A stretch of 64,000 bases of DNA from Sinomonas atrocyanea (lineage in GTDB: Bacteria; Actinomycetota; Actinomycetes; Actinomycetales; Micrococcaceae), in assembly GCF_030811715.1 (NCBI RefSeq), contig NZ_JAUSRH010000006.1, positions 161,615-225,614 of the forward strand, read 5' to 3'. Shown here in pieces: positions 1 to 8,847 of the stretch (position 1 is the first letter of the stretch; each line of letters starts with the position of its first letter). The notes below the pieces were generated by a model. It had not been told where the DNA came from and did no database searches. It saw only the letters and a program-made list of their open reading frames with translations. Both the position numbers and the translations under genes were made by a program.

Positions 1-1
1 C

Positions 2-37
2 CTGGCGGCGATCGAGTCCGTCAAGTCCGCCTCGTAG
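2..37 (+). CDS. adk: C-terminal end of adenylate kinase (partial)
   Basis: An open frame enters from the left edge and ends with the tripeptide Ser-Ala-Ser and a TAG stop. Only 11 residues are visible, so the identity rests on position: in Micrococcaceae and most actinobacteria, adk lies directly upstream of map in the secY-adk-map-infA segment. The short gap to map agrees with cotranscription. Nothing in the visible residues is diagnostic. Confidence 0.5.
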   Translation: MAAIESVKSAS

Positions 38-122
38 GCGGTTCAGCAGTACGACGCGCGGCGCCGTCCGGTGGGAATCCCCCGGGCGGCGCCGCACGCA
101 CTTTGTGAGGAAGGGACCCATC

Positions 123-950
123 GTGGGCAGCCAGCGGAAGATCGAGTACAAGAACAACGGGCAGCTGCGGATCATGGCCGAGGCCGGGGTGCTGCTCAGC
201 CGCGCGCTCGACGCCGCCGTGGCCGCCGTGGCGCCCGGTGTGACGACGGACGAGCTCGACGCCGCATTCGCCGAGGTCGTGGACGCTGCCCGGGCCCAGT
301 ACAACTTCCTCGGCTACTACGGGTACCCCAAGCACATCTGCGTCTCGGTCAACGACGAGGTGGTCCACGGCATCCCGGGACCGCGCCGGCTCGCCGAGGG
401 GGACGTCCTCTCGATCGACGGCGGCTGCGTGGTGCGCGGCTGGAACGCGGACTCGGCGCGGACGGTGATCGTGGGGGAGGGCGACCCTGAGGACGTGCGC
501 CTGTCTGAGGTGACGCGCGCGGCGATGTGGGCCGGCATCGCGGCCTTCGCGCGAGCCTCCTACGTGGGCGAGATCGGCGACGCGATCGACGACTTCGTCT
601 CCGCCCAGGAGGGCGCCCCGCTGGGCATCCTCGAGGACTACGTGGGCCACGGCATCGGGTCCGCGATGCACATGGCCCCGGATGTGCTCAACTACCGCAC
701 CGGCCACCGCGGGGCGAAGATCAAGCCCGGCATGGCCCTCGCGATCGAGCCGATGCTCGTGCGCGGCTCAATCGACACCAAGACGCTGGGCGACGAGTGG
801 ACCGTCGTCACGACGGACGGCTCGCGGGCCTCCCAGTGGGAGCACTCGGTGGCCCGGCACAGCGGGGGCATCTGGGTGCTCACCGCGCCCGACGGCGGAG
901 CCTCCGAGCTTGCGCCCCTCGGCGTCACCCCGGTGCCGATCCCTGCCTGA
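123..950 (+). CDS. map: Type I methionine aminopeptidase
   Basis: Removes the initiator methionine from nascent proteins in the cytoplasm. The 275-residue product has all five metal ligands of the family: Asp99 and Asp110, His176 in GHGIG, Glu209 in AIEP and Glu240 in the QWEHS segment. The substrate-side His82 lies in HGIP. The GTG at 123 is preferred to the GTG at 105 because AGGAAGG lies about 7 nt upstream of it. Placement between adk and infA is the usual actinobacterial order. The protein lacks the long N-terminal zinc-finger/SH3-like extension of some actinobacterial paralogues. Confidence 0.95.
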   Translation: MGSQRKIEYKNNGQLRIMAEAGVLLSRALDAAVAAVAPGVTTDELDAAFAEVVDAARAQYNFLGYYGYPKHICVSVNDEVVHGIPGPRRLAEGDVLSIDGGCVVRGWNADSARTVIVGEGDPEDVRLSEVTRAAMWAGIAAFARASYVGEIGDAIDDFVSAQEGAPLGILEDYVGHGIGSAMHMAPDVLNYRTGHRGAKIKPGMALAIEPMLVRGSIDTKTLGDEWTVVTTDGSRASQWEHSVARHSGGIWVLTAPDGGASELAPLGVTPVPIPA

Positions 951-999
951 CGGCCCTGCTCGGGGAATACCGCCCGGTAGCCTGCTGTTGGCCCCGGGT

Positions 1000-1923
1000 A
1001 TGAAGGCCATCGCATACGACCACTTCGGAACCGCCGACGTCCTCGAGCTCAAGGACCTGCCCGACCCGCACCCGGGCTCCGACTCGGTGCTCGTCCGCGT
1101 CAAGGCTGCGAGCCTGAACCCCGTGGACTACAAGGTGCGCGAGGGCCACCTGCAGGGCGTCATCGACACCGTCTTCCCCGCGGTCCCGGGCTGGGACGTG
1201 GCGGGGGTCGTCGTCAAGGCCGGGCTCGACACCCCCGAGTTCGCCGTCGGCGACGAGATCCTCGCCTACGCCCGCAAGGACGTCATCTCCGGCGGCACGC
1301 TCGCCGAGCTCGTCGAGGTGCCCGTGCGGACCGCCGCCCGCAAGCCCGAGGGCCTCAGCTTCGAGGACGCCGCCGCGCTCCCGCTCGCGGGCCTCACCGC
1401 GCTGCAGACCGTGCGCCGCGCCGGAGTCTCCGCCGGGTCGACGGTGCTCATCCACGCGGCGGCGGGCGGCGTGGGCTCCTACGCGACCCAGCTGGCCGTC
1501 CTCGCGGGCGCCCGCGTGGTGGGCACCGCCTCGGAGGGCAACCACGAGTACCTGCGCTCCCTCGGTGCCGAGCCCGTCGCCTACGGCGAGGGCCTCGTCG
1601 ACGCCGCGCGCAAGCTCGCCCCGAGGGGCTTCGACGCCATCCTCGACTTCGTGGGGAACGGCGCCCTGGACACCGTCCCGCAGCTGCTGCGCGAGGGCGG
1701 CACCGTCGCCTCCATCACCGACCCCGCCGCCCGCGACGAGTACGGCGGCCAGTACGTGTGGGTCCGCCCCGACGCGGAGGACCTCGCCGAGCTCGCCCAG
1801 CTCGCCGCCGACGGCAGGCTCAAGGTCGAGGTCGCGGACACCGTCGAGCTCGCCCAGGCCGCCGACGCCTACCAGACCCTCGAGGGCGGCCACGTGCGGG
1901 GCAAGCTCGTGGTCCGCCTCTGA
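1000..1923 (+). CDS. NADP-dependent quinone oxidoreductase-like protein (MDR superfamily)
   Basis: A 307-residue zinc-independent medium-chain dehydrogenase/reductase. The N-terminal GroES-like half carries the NPVDYKVREG segment typical of QOR/zeta-crystallin-like enzymes. The C-terminal Rossmann half has AAAGGVGSYATQLA, the AAxGGVG nucleotide-binding turn. No cysteine clusters for zinc are present. The family reduces quinones or enals with NADPH; the real substrate cannot be read from sequence. The ATG at 1000 has no strong ribosome binding site, and TAGCCT at about 979 could be a -10 giving a very short leader. The gene stands alone after map, before a strong bidirectional terminator. Confidence 0.85.
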   Translation: MKAIAYDHFGTADVLELKDLPDPHPGSDSVLVRVKAASLNPVDYKVREGHLQGVIDTVFPAVPGWDVAGVVVKAGLDTPEFAVGDEILAYARKDVISGGTLAELVEVPVRTAARKPEGLSFEDAAALPLAGLTALQTVRRAGVSAGSTVLIHAAAGGVGSYATQLAVLAGARVVGTASEGNHEYLRSLGAEPVAYGEGLVDAARKLAPRGFDAILDFVGNGALDTVPQLLREGGTVASITDPAARDEYGGQYVWVRPDAEDLAELAQLAADGRLKVEVADTVELAQAADAYQTLEGGHVRGKLVVRL

Positions 1924-1943
1924 CGTGGCGCGACCCGCCTGAT

Positions 1944-1989
1944 GCACGACGGCGCCGCTCACCGTGGAAGGTGAGCGGCGCCGTCGTGC
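1944..1989. terminator. Bidirectional intrinsic terminator
   Basis: A perfect 20-bp stem (1944-1963 with 1970-1989) closes a GTGGAA loop between two convergent genes. There is no strong T-tract, as is common in high-GC actinobacteria. The stem begins GCACGACGGCG. Confidence 0.85.
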
Positions 1990-2003
1990 GTGGCCGGTCT
2001 CGG

Positions 2004-3350
2004 CTACGACTTGAGCTTGGGCTTCACGTCCTTGTCGTAGATGCCCTGCAGGGTCTTCTTGAGGTCGCCCATCGTCGACTTCACGTCGGCCTGCTGCGTG
2101 ACGATCTTCGCGACCGCCTTGGCCATCTCCTGGTCCGCGCCCGGCAGGAACACGCGCGCGTTGTCCTGGACCTTGGTCACGGCGAGCTGGTCGATCGCCG
2201 TCTGGATCTGCGGGGTCTTGGCCAGCACAGCGGTCATGTCCGCGGACTTGTTGACCGGCATGTAGCCGGTCGCCCCCGAGAACGCGGCCGCGTTCTCGGG
2301 CTGGCCCACGAACTTGATGAACATCGCCGCGGCGAGCTGCTGCTCCTTGGAGATCCCGGACGGGATGCCCAGGCCCGCGCCGCCCGTGGGGCATACCGGC
2401 TTGGTCGCCTTCGGGCCGCCGGGGAGGAAGCCGACGCCCACGTTGAACTTGGCCGTCTTGAGCACGCCCACGAGGGAACCGGTCGAGGAGATCGTGGCGG
2501 AGGCGATGCCGCCGCCGAAGTCCGCGGAGGAGTCCTTCGAGGACACGCCCGCCCACTTGTCCTTGTAGACCGAGTCCTGGACCCACTGCATCGCGGCGAC
2601 GGCGTCGTCCGAGTCGCACGTGATGTCCCAGCCCTTGGACCAGCCCGAGCCCCAGCCCCACAGGTTGTTCTGCAGGGTCCAGCCCGCGTAGTCGGCCAGC
2701 GCCGGGTACATGTACGCGTACTGGGCGCCCGAGGCCGCCTTGATCTTCGCGGCCCAGTCGCCGAACTCCGACCACGTGGCCGGGGCGCGGTCGGGGAGGC
2801 CGGCGGCCTTGAAGTGGTCCTTGTTGTAGTAGAACAGCGGCGTGGAGCGCGCGTACGGCATGGCCCACTGCTTGTTCGCGTACTGGTAGTCCTGCACGAG
2901 CGAGTCGCGGTAGTCGCTGAGCTTGATGTCCAGCTGCTTGATCGCGGAGTCCATCGGGATGATGTTGCCGTTGATGTAGTAGCGGAACCACCACACGTCC
3001 GAGAGGAGCACGACGCCGGGCAGGCCCGAGTTCGCGGCCTGCGCCGTCTGGAACTTCTGCGCGATCTCCTCGTAGTTCGCCCCCGCGGTGACGAGGTTGA
3101 CCTTGATCCCCGGGTTCGCGGCCTCGAACTTGGCGACGAGCTGCTTCTCGATGTCCTCGGACTTGCCCGGGTGGCTGGACCAGAAGTCGATCGACGCCGC
3201 CGGCTTGACGTCCTTGAAGTCGATGTCCGCGACCGCGGAGGTCGCGCTGCTGCCGGAGGTGTCCGGGCCGCCGCACGCGGCGAGCGCCGCCGCGGACGCG
3301 CCGGCGCCGGCGAGGCCGAGGAAGTGGCGGCGATCGAGTCGGAATGCCAT
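2004..3350 (-). CDS. ABC transporter extracellular solute-binding lipoprotein (family 1)
   Basis: The 448-residue protein starts with a twin-arginine signal (RRHFLGLAG, Arg7-Arg8) and a lipobox ending LAAC, giving lipidation at Cys26, so it should be a membrane-anchored receptor outside the cell. Low-complexity Ser/Gly residues follow the cysteine. The body (VLLSDVWWFRYY, later GGGIASATIS) matches sugar or glycerol-3-phosphate binding proteins of the MalE/UgpB type; the ligand is unknown. It is the third gene of a three-gene - strand operon after two permease genes, which is the reverse of the common order with the receptor first. Confidence 0.88.
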   Translation of the reverse strand: MAFRLDRRHFLGLAGAGASAAALAACGGPDTSGSSATSAVADIDFKDVKPAASIDFWSSHPGKSEDIEKQLVAKFEAANPGIKVNLVTAGANYEEIAQKFQTAQAANSGLPGVVLLSDVWWFRYYINGNIIPMDSAIKQLDIKLSDYRDSLVQDYQYANKQWAMPYARSTPLFYYNKDHFKAAGLPDRAPATWSEFGDWAAKIKAASGAQYAYMYPALADYAGWTLQNNLWGWGSGWSKGWDITCDSDDAVAAMQWVQDSVYKDKWAGVSSKDSSADFGGGIASATISSTGSLVGVLKTAKFNVGVGFLPGGPKATKPVCPTGGAGLGIPSGISKEQQLAAAMFIKFVGQPENAAAFSGATGYMPVNKSADMTAVLAKTPQIQTAIDQLAVTKVQDNARVFLPGADQEMAKAVAKIVTQQADVKSTMGDLKKTLQGIYDKDVKPKLKS

Positions 3351-3393
3351 TGCTGTGCCTTTCGTAGGTGCTTGAGTGTGGTGAGATCGTCCG

Positions 3394-4293
3394 CTAGCCG
3401 GTGACGGAGCCCTGGGTGAGGCCGGCCACGATGTAGCGCTGGAGCATCGCGAAGACGATGAGGACGGGCACGATCACGAGCACCGCGCCGGCCATGAGGA
3501 TGCCCCACGAACCGGTGCCGCTCTCGGAGTTCTGCAGGAGGGTCAGGCCCACCGGCAGCGTCATGACCTCGGGCTTGTCGGTGATGATGAGCGGCCAGAT
3601 GTAGTCGTTCCACTCCGAGACGATGGTCACGAGCGCCACGGTGGCGATCGAGGGGACCGAGACGGGCACCACGATGCTCCAGAGCCGCTTCCAGTGGCCC
3701 GCGCCGTCGATCTCGGCGGCCTCGAGGATCGAGGCGGGCAGCGTCATGAAGTGCTGGCGCAGCAGGAACGTGCCGAACGCCGTGCCGAGGCCGGGCAGGA
3801 TGATGCCCCACAGGGTGTTCTTGCCGCCGATGCTCGCGATGAGCACGTAGTTGGGCAGGATCGAGACCTGGGAGGGCACCATGAGCGCCACGAGGATCAG
3901 GATGAAGACGATGTTCTTGAACGGGAAGCGCACGAACACGAGCGCGTAGGCCGTCATGATCGCGAGGGTCACCTTCACGACAGCGCCGACCGCCGTGACG
4001 ATCGTCGAGTTGAGGAAGAACCGCGCGAAGGGGACCGTGGTCATCGCGGTCGAGTAGTTGTCGAGGTTGACGGACTGGGGGAGGACCCTCAGGTCCGTCG
4101 TGACGATCTCGCCGGGGGTCTTGAACGAGCTGACGACCATCCACAGCAGGGGCAGCGCCACGATGAGCGTGGCGATGATGAGCGGCACGTAGCCGCCGGC
4201 GATGGTGCGGACCAGGTTCTGGGACGAGAACGGGCGGGGGCGCTCGGGGGCGCCGGCGGTCTCCGTGACGGTGACGGGTGCGGGGGCGGTCAT
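3394..4293 (-). CDS. ABC transporter permease, MalG type
   Basis: A 299-residue inner-membrane permease subunit with about six membrane segments. The cytoplasmic EAA loop that docks the ATPase is present (EAAEIDGAGHWKRLWSIVVP). It pairs with the MalF-type permease upstream, whose stop codon overlaps this start by an ATGA. No ATP-binding subunit is encoded nearby, so a shared ATPase of the MsiK type elsewhere in the genome is the likely energiser (inference from actinobacterial sugar importers). Confidence 0.9.
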   Translation of the reverse strand: MTAPAPVTVTETAGAPERPRPFSSQNLVRTIAGGYVPLIIATLIVALPLLWMVVSSFKTPGEIVTTDLRVLPQSVNLDNYSTAMTTVPFARFFLNSTIVTAVGAVVKVTLAIMTAYALVFVRFPFKNIVFILILVALMVPSQVSILPNYVLIASIGGKNTLWGIILPGLGTAFGTFLLRQHFMTLPASILEAAEIDGAGHWKRLWSIVVPVSVPSIATVALVTIVSEWNDYIWPLIITDKPEVMTLPVGLTLLQNSESGTGSWGILMAGAVLVIVPVLIVFAMLQRYIVAGLTQGSVTG

Positions 4294-5240
4294 GCGTAGT
4301 GCACCTTCCTCTCGACGAAGCGGATCTGCACGACCGTGATGACCAGCAGGATGGCGAACAGGATGACCGAGATCGCCGCCGAGTAGCCGGCCCGGTTGTA
4401 GGAGCCGAACGCCTGCATGTACGCCTCGTAGATGAGCGTGCTCGTGCCGTTGCCGAGCGGGGTCATGATGCGGATGAGGTCGAACGCCTGCAGGCTCGAC
4501 AGGATCGTGGTGATGAGCAGGAAGAACGTGGTGGGGGAGAGCAGCGGGAGGCTGATGCTCAGGAAGCGGCGGGTGGCCCCGGCGCCGTCGATCGCGGCGG
4601 CCTCCATGACGTCGCCCGGGAGTGACTGCAGCCCCGCGAGGTACACGACCGCGCAGTAGCCGAGGTTCTTCCAGATGTAGACGATGATCACCATGGTCAG
4701 TGCGAGCTGGGGGTCGTTGAACCACTGCGGGCTCGCGACGCCGAACGTGCGCAGGAACCACGCGAGGGCGCCGTAGCCGGGGTCGAAGATGAACATCCAC
4801 ACGAGGCCCACGCCCACGCCGGAGAGGACGTAGGGGGCGAACACCGCTGAGCGGGCGAACGTGGTGCCGCGGACCTTCGCGTTCAGCGCGAGCGCCACCA
4901 GGAGCCCGAGCACCATGGACAGGCCCACGGTGAGGACGGTGAAGATCGCGGTGGTGCCGAGCACGCGGGGGGCGTCGTCGCTGCCGAAGAACGTCGCGTA
5001 GTTCTCGAAGCCGATGTTCCTCGCCGTCTTGGACCCGAGCGTCCAGTCGAGGAACGAGTACTGGAGGTTCGCGAACAGGGGCCGGTAGGTGAACACGGCG
5101 ATCAGGATCAGGTTCGGCAGGGCGAACGCGAGGAAGACGAAGAAGTCGCGGCGGCTGCGGCCGGAGAAGCGCGAGCGTTTCCGCTCGGGCCGGGAGGTGG
5201 AGGAGGCGCCCTGGTGACGCTCCAAGGTCGACTCGCTCAT
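4290..5240 (-). CDS. ABC transporter permease, MalF/UgpA type
   Basis: A 316-residue permease with a basic, Ser/Arg-rich cytoplasmic N-terminus (about residues 1-30), then around six membrane helices and the EAA motif EAAAIDGAGATRRFLSISLP. It is the first gene of the importer operon and overlaps the second permease by four bases (ATGA), which indicates translational coupling. The start at 5240 is chosen for AGGA about 9 nt upstream; an in-frame upstream ATG at 5279 would add 13 residues. The 267 bp upstream, shared with the divergent peptidase gene, should hold the promoter, but no clear operator was seen there. Confidence 0.88.
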   Translation of the reverse strand: MSESTLERHQGASSTSRPERKRSRFSGRSRRDFFVFLAFALPNLILIAVFTYRPLFANLQYSFLDWTLGSKTARNIGFENYATFFGSDDAPRVLGTTAIFTVLTVGLSMVLGLLVALALNAKVRGTTFARSAVFAPYVLSGVGVGLVWMFIFDPGYGALAWFLRTFGVASPQWFNDPQLALTMVIIVYIWKNLGYCAVVYLAGLQSLPGDVMEAAAIDGAGATRRFLSISLPLLSPTTFFLLITTILSSLQAFDLIRIMTPLGNGTSTLIYEAYMQAFGSYNRAGYSAAISVILFAILLVITVVQIRFVERKVHYA

Positions 5241-5507
5241 GGATGAATCCTGCAAGCGGGATGGGACATTGACAAGCATTCCTTCAAGATCTGGGGTATG
5301 GGCGTGAAACCCCCGCGTAGTAGTGGACCACGGCCCGGCGGGGGCGCCGACCCGAATCCGCCCCGACCCCCGGCGAATTCCGTCCCGCGTATCCAAGAGT
5401 TCACACTGCGTTAGCGTAATGAGTGGTGTGGGTCACGCCGAGGGGGGCGCGCCGCTGGTAGTGCGTGCGCGGTTGAGCCGGGGCAGGGGCCAGCGTTGAA
5501 TGGGCGC

Positions 5508-6566
5508 ATGGGTTCCCTTCTCGACGTCCCCGGCCTCCGCGTCGGCCACGCCCAGCGCACGGAGGACGGGTGGCTGAGCGGAGTGACCGCCGTCGTGCTT
5601 CCTCCCGGCAGCGCCGGCGGGGTCGACGTCCGCGGCGGCGGGCCCGGCACGATCGAGACCGATGCCCTCGACCCGTCCACCCTCGTGCAGACCGTGGACG
5701 CGATCGCGCTGTGCGGCGGGAGCGCCTATGGGCTCGCGGCGGCGGCCGGCGTGCAGCTGTGGCTCGAGCAGCAGGGACAGGGGCACCCCGTGATCGGCGG
5801 GGTGGTCCCGATCGTGGCCGGGGCCGTGATCTTCGACCTCGGCCGCGGCGGGGACTTCGGCGCCCGGCCGGATGCGGCGATGGGCTTCGAGGCGGCCGCC
5901 GCGTGCGTGGGCCTCGAGGACGCGCCCGACGGCGGGCTCCGCGGCTGCGTCGGCGCCGGCACGGGCGCGGCGGTGGGCCGGTCCATGTACAAGGGCGGCG
6001 TAGGAATGGCGTCGGTCAGGGTGCCCGGCGGGACGGTGCCCGGGCCGCCCGGGGGCGCGGCGGTGGTCCTGCCCGAGGGGATCGTGGTCGGTGCGCTCGC
6101 CGTGGTCAACGCCGCCGGGGTGCCGGTGTTCCCGGGGGCCGGTGCCGGTGACGTCGGGGCGGCCGAGGGCGAGGCGGAGATTGCCCAGGAGGTGGCGTCG
6201 GCCGGTGAGGGCGGTGGCCCCGGGGCGCCGAGTGCGCCCGGCGCGCTCAACACGACCCTCGTGGTCGTGGCGACGAACGCGTCCCTGACCCCCGCCGAGT
6301 GCAAGCGCCTGGCCACGGCCGCGCATGCCGGCCTGGCCCGCGCCCTGGACCCGAGCCACACGCTCGTGGACGGGGACACCGTCTTCGGGGTCTCGACCCG
6401 GGGCATCGAGTTCGACCGCTCCTCGGAGGCGGGGCGCGTCGTCGGCCTCATGTCGGTTCAGGTGGCCGCGGCCAACGCGGTCAGGGAGGCGATCCTCGAC
6501 GGCGTGCGTTCGGCGACGGCCGTCACCACACCGGCAGGGACGTGGGAGCGCTTCCCCGTGCCGTGA
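5508..6566 (+). CDS. P1-family (DmpA-like) self-processing peptidase/hydrolase
   Basis: A 352-residue member of the DmpA/L-aminopeptidase D-esterase family. These enzymes are Ntn-type hydrolases that cut themselves so that a Ser or Thr becomes the N-terminal nucleophile. The expected site is visible as LNTTLVVVATNA: cleavage between Asn248 and Thr249 would leave Thr249 as nucleophile, as reported for the mycobacterial homologue Rv1333. The glycine-rich CGGSAYGLAAAAG segment is also typical. The ATG at 5508 (MGSLLDVPG) matches usual family N-termini; a TTG at 5496 is possible. A Gly/Ala/Pro-rich insert (about residues 215-245) precedes the cleavage site. Confidence 0.85.
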   Translation: MGSLLDVPGLRVGHAQRTEDGWLSGVTAVVLPPGSAGGVDVRGGGPGTIETDALDPSTLVQTVDAIALCGGSAYGLAAAAGVQLWLEQQGQGHPVIGGVVPIVAGAVIFDLGRGGDFGARPDAAMGFEAAAACVGLEDAPDGGLRGCVGAGTGAAVGRSMYKGGVGMASVRVPGGTVPGPPGGAAVVLPEGIVVGALAVVNAAGVPVFPGAGAGDVGAAEGEAEIAQEVASAGEGGGPGAPSAPGALNTTLVVVATNASLTPAECKRLATAAHAGLARALDPSHTLVDGDTVFGVSTRGIEFDRSSEAGRVVGLMSVQVAAANAVREAILDGVRSATAVTTPAGTWERFPVP

Positions 6567-6642
6567 CCTTCTCCTCTGGGCCGACCCGGCGCCGCTCGGT
6601 TGACTGGGGCAATGATCCCGGTCGGGAGAGGGGCTGGAAGCG

Positions 6643-7542
6643 ATGGTTGAGAATCTCGTGAAGACGGCGGAGATCAATGCGCCGGTGGACTCCGTCTTCA
6701 CCTTCCTCAGCGACCCGACGCGATGGATGCTCGCGTTCCCCGGCGACAGCGAGGTCACGGACGTCCAGATCGCCCCGGACGGCGTGGGCACGTCGGCGAA
6801 ATGGGCGGCGAAGATCTTCGGCGTCCACATGTCCGTCACTCACGAGTACCGGGAGGTGGAGCGCAACCGGCGGATCGTCTCGAAGGCCTCGGCAGGCCCC
6901 GTCCTCACCTTCTCCCTCGAGTCTCAGGGCGACCGAACCGTGCTCAGTGTCGAGCAGGGCTTCGACATCCAGACCCCGCTCGTGCGGGTCCCGCTCCAAG
7001 CGCTCTTCACCCGTTGGGCCGAGGACGACATCGAGGGACTGGTCGCCAACATCAAGAGCCTCGTGGAGACCGGGCAGAAGGCCGTCCTCGAACCCGAGAA
7101 GAAGCTCGGCCACACGCTGACCTGGTCCGGCGCCGTCAGCATCCACGCCCCGGTGGAGCGCGTGTTCGACCTCGTGAAGGACCCGGCGGTGTGGCTCGGG
7201 CCCGACGTGCGGATCTCCGACCTCCACGTCGCGCCCGAGGGCGTCGGGACGACCTTCGAGGCGTCGTGGCGCTTCCTGGGCATCCCGCTCCGGACCACCC
7301 ACGAGTACACGGAGTTCGTCCCGAACGAGCACTTCACGTCGAAGGCCGCGCTCGGGCCGGTGTTCGTGGTCGCGGTGGCGCCCGAGGACGGCGGGACGCG
7401 CCTGAGCATGCGCTCGGACGTCATCCCCTCGAACTGGGCGGACGCCGCCGTCGACTCGCTGGCCATCAAGCTCACCGAGCGCAGCCAGGACGAACTGTTG
7501 GCCGGCATCAAGGCCAGGGCCGAAGCCGGTGCGGGGCAGTAG
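6643..7542 (+). CDS. Tandem SRPBCC (START/Bet v1-like) domain protein
   Basis: A 299-residue protein made of two related ligand-binding domains, roughly residues 1-145 and 150-295. Both repeats share INAPVDSVFTFLSDPTRW / IHAPVERVFDLVKDPAVW near their starts and then DGVGTSAKWAAKIFGVHM / EGVGTTFEASWRFLGIPL, so an internal duplication is plain. Single-domain relatives bind hydrophobic ligands (polyketides, lipids, quinones). There is no signal peptide, so it is probably cytoplasmic. The ATG follows GAGAGGGG by about 10 nt. It is convergent with the next gene, 4 bp away. Function unknown. Confidence 0.75.
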   Translation: MVENLVKTAEINAPVDSVFTFLSDPTRWMLAFPGDSEVTDVQIAPDGVGTSAKWAAKIFGVHMSVTHEYREVERNRRIVSKASAGPVLTFSLESQGDRTVLSVEQGFDIQTPLVRVPLQALFTRWAEDDIEGLVANIKSLVETGQKAVLEPEKKLGHTLTWSGAVSIHAPVERVFDLVKDPAVWLGPDVRISDLHVAPEGVGTTFEASWRFLGIPLRTTHEYTEFVPNEHFTSKAALGPVFVVAVAPEDGGTRLSMRSDVIPSNWADAAVDSLAIKLTERSQDELLAGIKARAEAGAGQ

Positions 7543-7546
7543 CTCG

Positions 7547-8392
7547 TCAGTACACGGGCAGGCTGCCCTGGGCCAGACGGGCGGAGACGACAGCGCCCAC
7601 GCGGCGCACCACCTGCGCCGTCCGGTGGACCACGTCGCCGTAGCTCACACGCAGGGTGGCAAAGCCGCGGGCTTGGGCTGCCCCGTCCCGCAGGTAGTCG
7701 CTGTACCGGCTCTCGGGTTGCTGGTGCGTCCTGCCGTCGATCTCAAGATCGAGGCAGCGCTCCACGATGTGGTCCATCGACCCCACGCCGTCGACCAGCA
7801 CTTGGGGCTCGACGAAGAACCCGGCCCTGCGCAAGTGCTCCCGCGCCAAGGTTTCGGCCGGAGAATCCGCACCGCGGTCCACCATGGCGAGCACGGCCCG
7901 GGCCGGCCCGTTGCGGGGACCGCGAAGCAGGCTCGCCACGAGCTCCATCGGGAGGCCCTTCTTGAGTGCGGATTCGACGATCACGAGCGCTTCGAGATCG
8001 GGCAGGCAGTGCAGGGCATGCATCACGGTGTCGAGCACCGACGCCGTCCGGGCAGCAGGGGCAGCCGGCGCCCAGGACCCGCGGTGCACCACGGCCCTGT
8101 CGGAGGCCAGCCGACCGTCCGCCCTCTGGAGATGGATCTCCTCGTGCTCCTTCAGCACCCACAGCCCGTGCCTCCTCGCCGCCGAGACGCACGTGAGCAG
8201 GGAGTTGGTCGTCAGGCAGCGGACCAGGAGCGGATCGGCGTCGGGCAGCGCAAGGATGCCCCGGGCGGGTCGGAGCACTGCTCCTGTCCGGATGGCAGAC
8301 ACGAGATCGTGCCGGGTCACGCCCGCCGCCAGCAGCTCCGAGCGGCGCGCCGCCCCGTGGTTCTCCCGGAGGGCCCTGACTATCCGGTCCAT
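7547..8392 (-). CDS. AbiEi antitoxin-like N-terminus fused to DUF559 (Vsr-like nuclease fold)
   Basis: A 281-residue protein. The N-terminal 50 residues look like the winged-helix of AbiEi-type antitoxins (AARRSELLAAGVTRHDLVSAI, then RGILALPDAD). The C-terminal third resembles DUF559, a PD-(D/E)XK-like fold related to Vsr: DHIVERCLDLEIDG supplies the acidic pair and LRDGAAQARGFATLRVSY the end of the core. No AbiEii nucleotidyltransferase toxin lies beside it, so it is not a classic type IV toxin-antitoxin pair. A second, frameshifted copy occurs at 52.0-52.9 kb. The DNA upstream carries four copies of a 15-16 bp motif (8491-8632). Its biochemical activity is unproven. Confidence 0.7.
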   Translation of the reverse strand: MDRIVRALRENHGAARRSELLAAGVTRHDLVSAIRTGAVLRPARGILALPDADPLLVRCLTTNSLLTCVSAARRHGLWVLKEHEEIHLQRADGRLASDRAVVHRGSWAPAAPAARTASVLDTVMHALHCLPDLEALVIVESALKKGLPMELVASLLRGPRNGPARAVLAMVDRGADSPAETLAREHLRRAGFFVEPQVLVDGVGSMDHIVERCLDLEIDGRTHQQPESRYSDYLRDGAAQARGFATLRVSYGDVVHRTAQVVRRVGAVVSARLAQGSLPVY

Positions 8393-8490
8393 GCACCGAT
8401 GGTCGCGGAGCTGGAGGCCGCTGCGCCGTGGATCGGAGGGCTATGTGGACAGGGCAGCCCTGGGACTGGCGCTGGATCGGATGGGCGTGC

Positions 8491-8632
8491 TGCACCCGTC
8501 CCCAGTTCTCTTTGCGCTCCTCCCCACGAATGGGGCCTGGATGCGAGGTCCGCGGGCCCGCGTGGCCGTGCTGTCGCGCCGCACTGCTCCGATTGCTGGG
8601 GAGGAGTGCACCCAAGGCTGGGGAGGAGTGCA
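8491..8632. repeat. Palindromic 2+2 array of a ~15-bp motif
   Basis: Two identical 16-mers GCTGGGGAGGAGTGCA lie at 8595-8610 and 8617-8632, 22 bp apart. Two inverted, slightly diverged copies lie at 8491-8505 and 8513-8527, again 22 bp apart. The four sites form an imperfect giant palindrome centred near 8561, with spacing of two helical turns. The array lies about 100-240 bp upstream of the AbiEi/DUF559 start and 215 bp before infA. An operator array for a dimeric DNA-binding protein is the simplest reading. Confidence 0.65.
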
Positions 8633-8847
8633 GATGGGGCACAGCGCTCCGGGCGTGCGGAGCCCGGGACCGGCGCGGCGTGTACCATGGGCCGATTTAA
8701 CTTCCGCGCCCACGTGGCGTACAGTTGTGTGTTGGCTGTCGGCCCTTCCATGCCCATTTGGGGCGTGCCGGAACGCCAGTCGTCAAACCATACACGTCCG
8801 CCGGGGAGCTCCATGCGCCCGGGCGGCAGAGAAAGTTAGCGGAGGCT

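Noticed and set aside
105..122. GTG at 105 as the map start
   Set aside because: The ribosome binding site AGGAAGG lies between this codon and the GTG at 123, which is the better start.
925..3276. A 783-codon open frame on the - strand over the oxidoreductase and binding-protein genes
   Set aside because: It crosses a strong terminator and two real genes, with shadow-type composition.
2004..5240. Assignment of the ABC importer to a specific sugar or to glycerol-3-phosphate
   Set aside because: Binding-protein similarity is too general and no catabolic enzyme gene is linked.
7547..8392. A complete AbiE type IV toxin-antitoxin pair
   Set aside because: No AbiEii nucleotidyltransferase lies on either side; only the antitoxin-like half is present.
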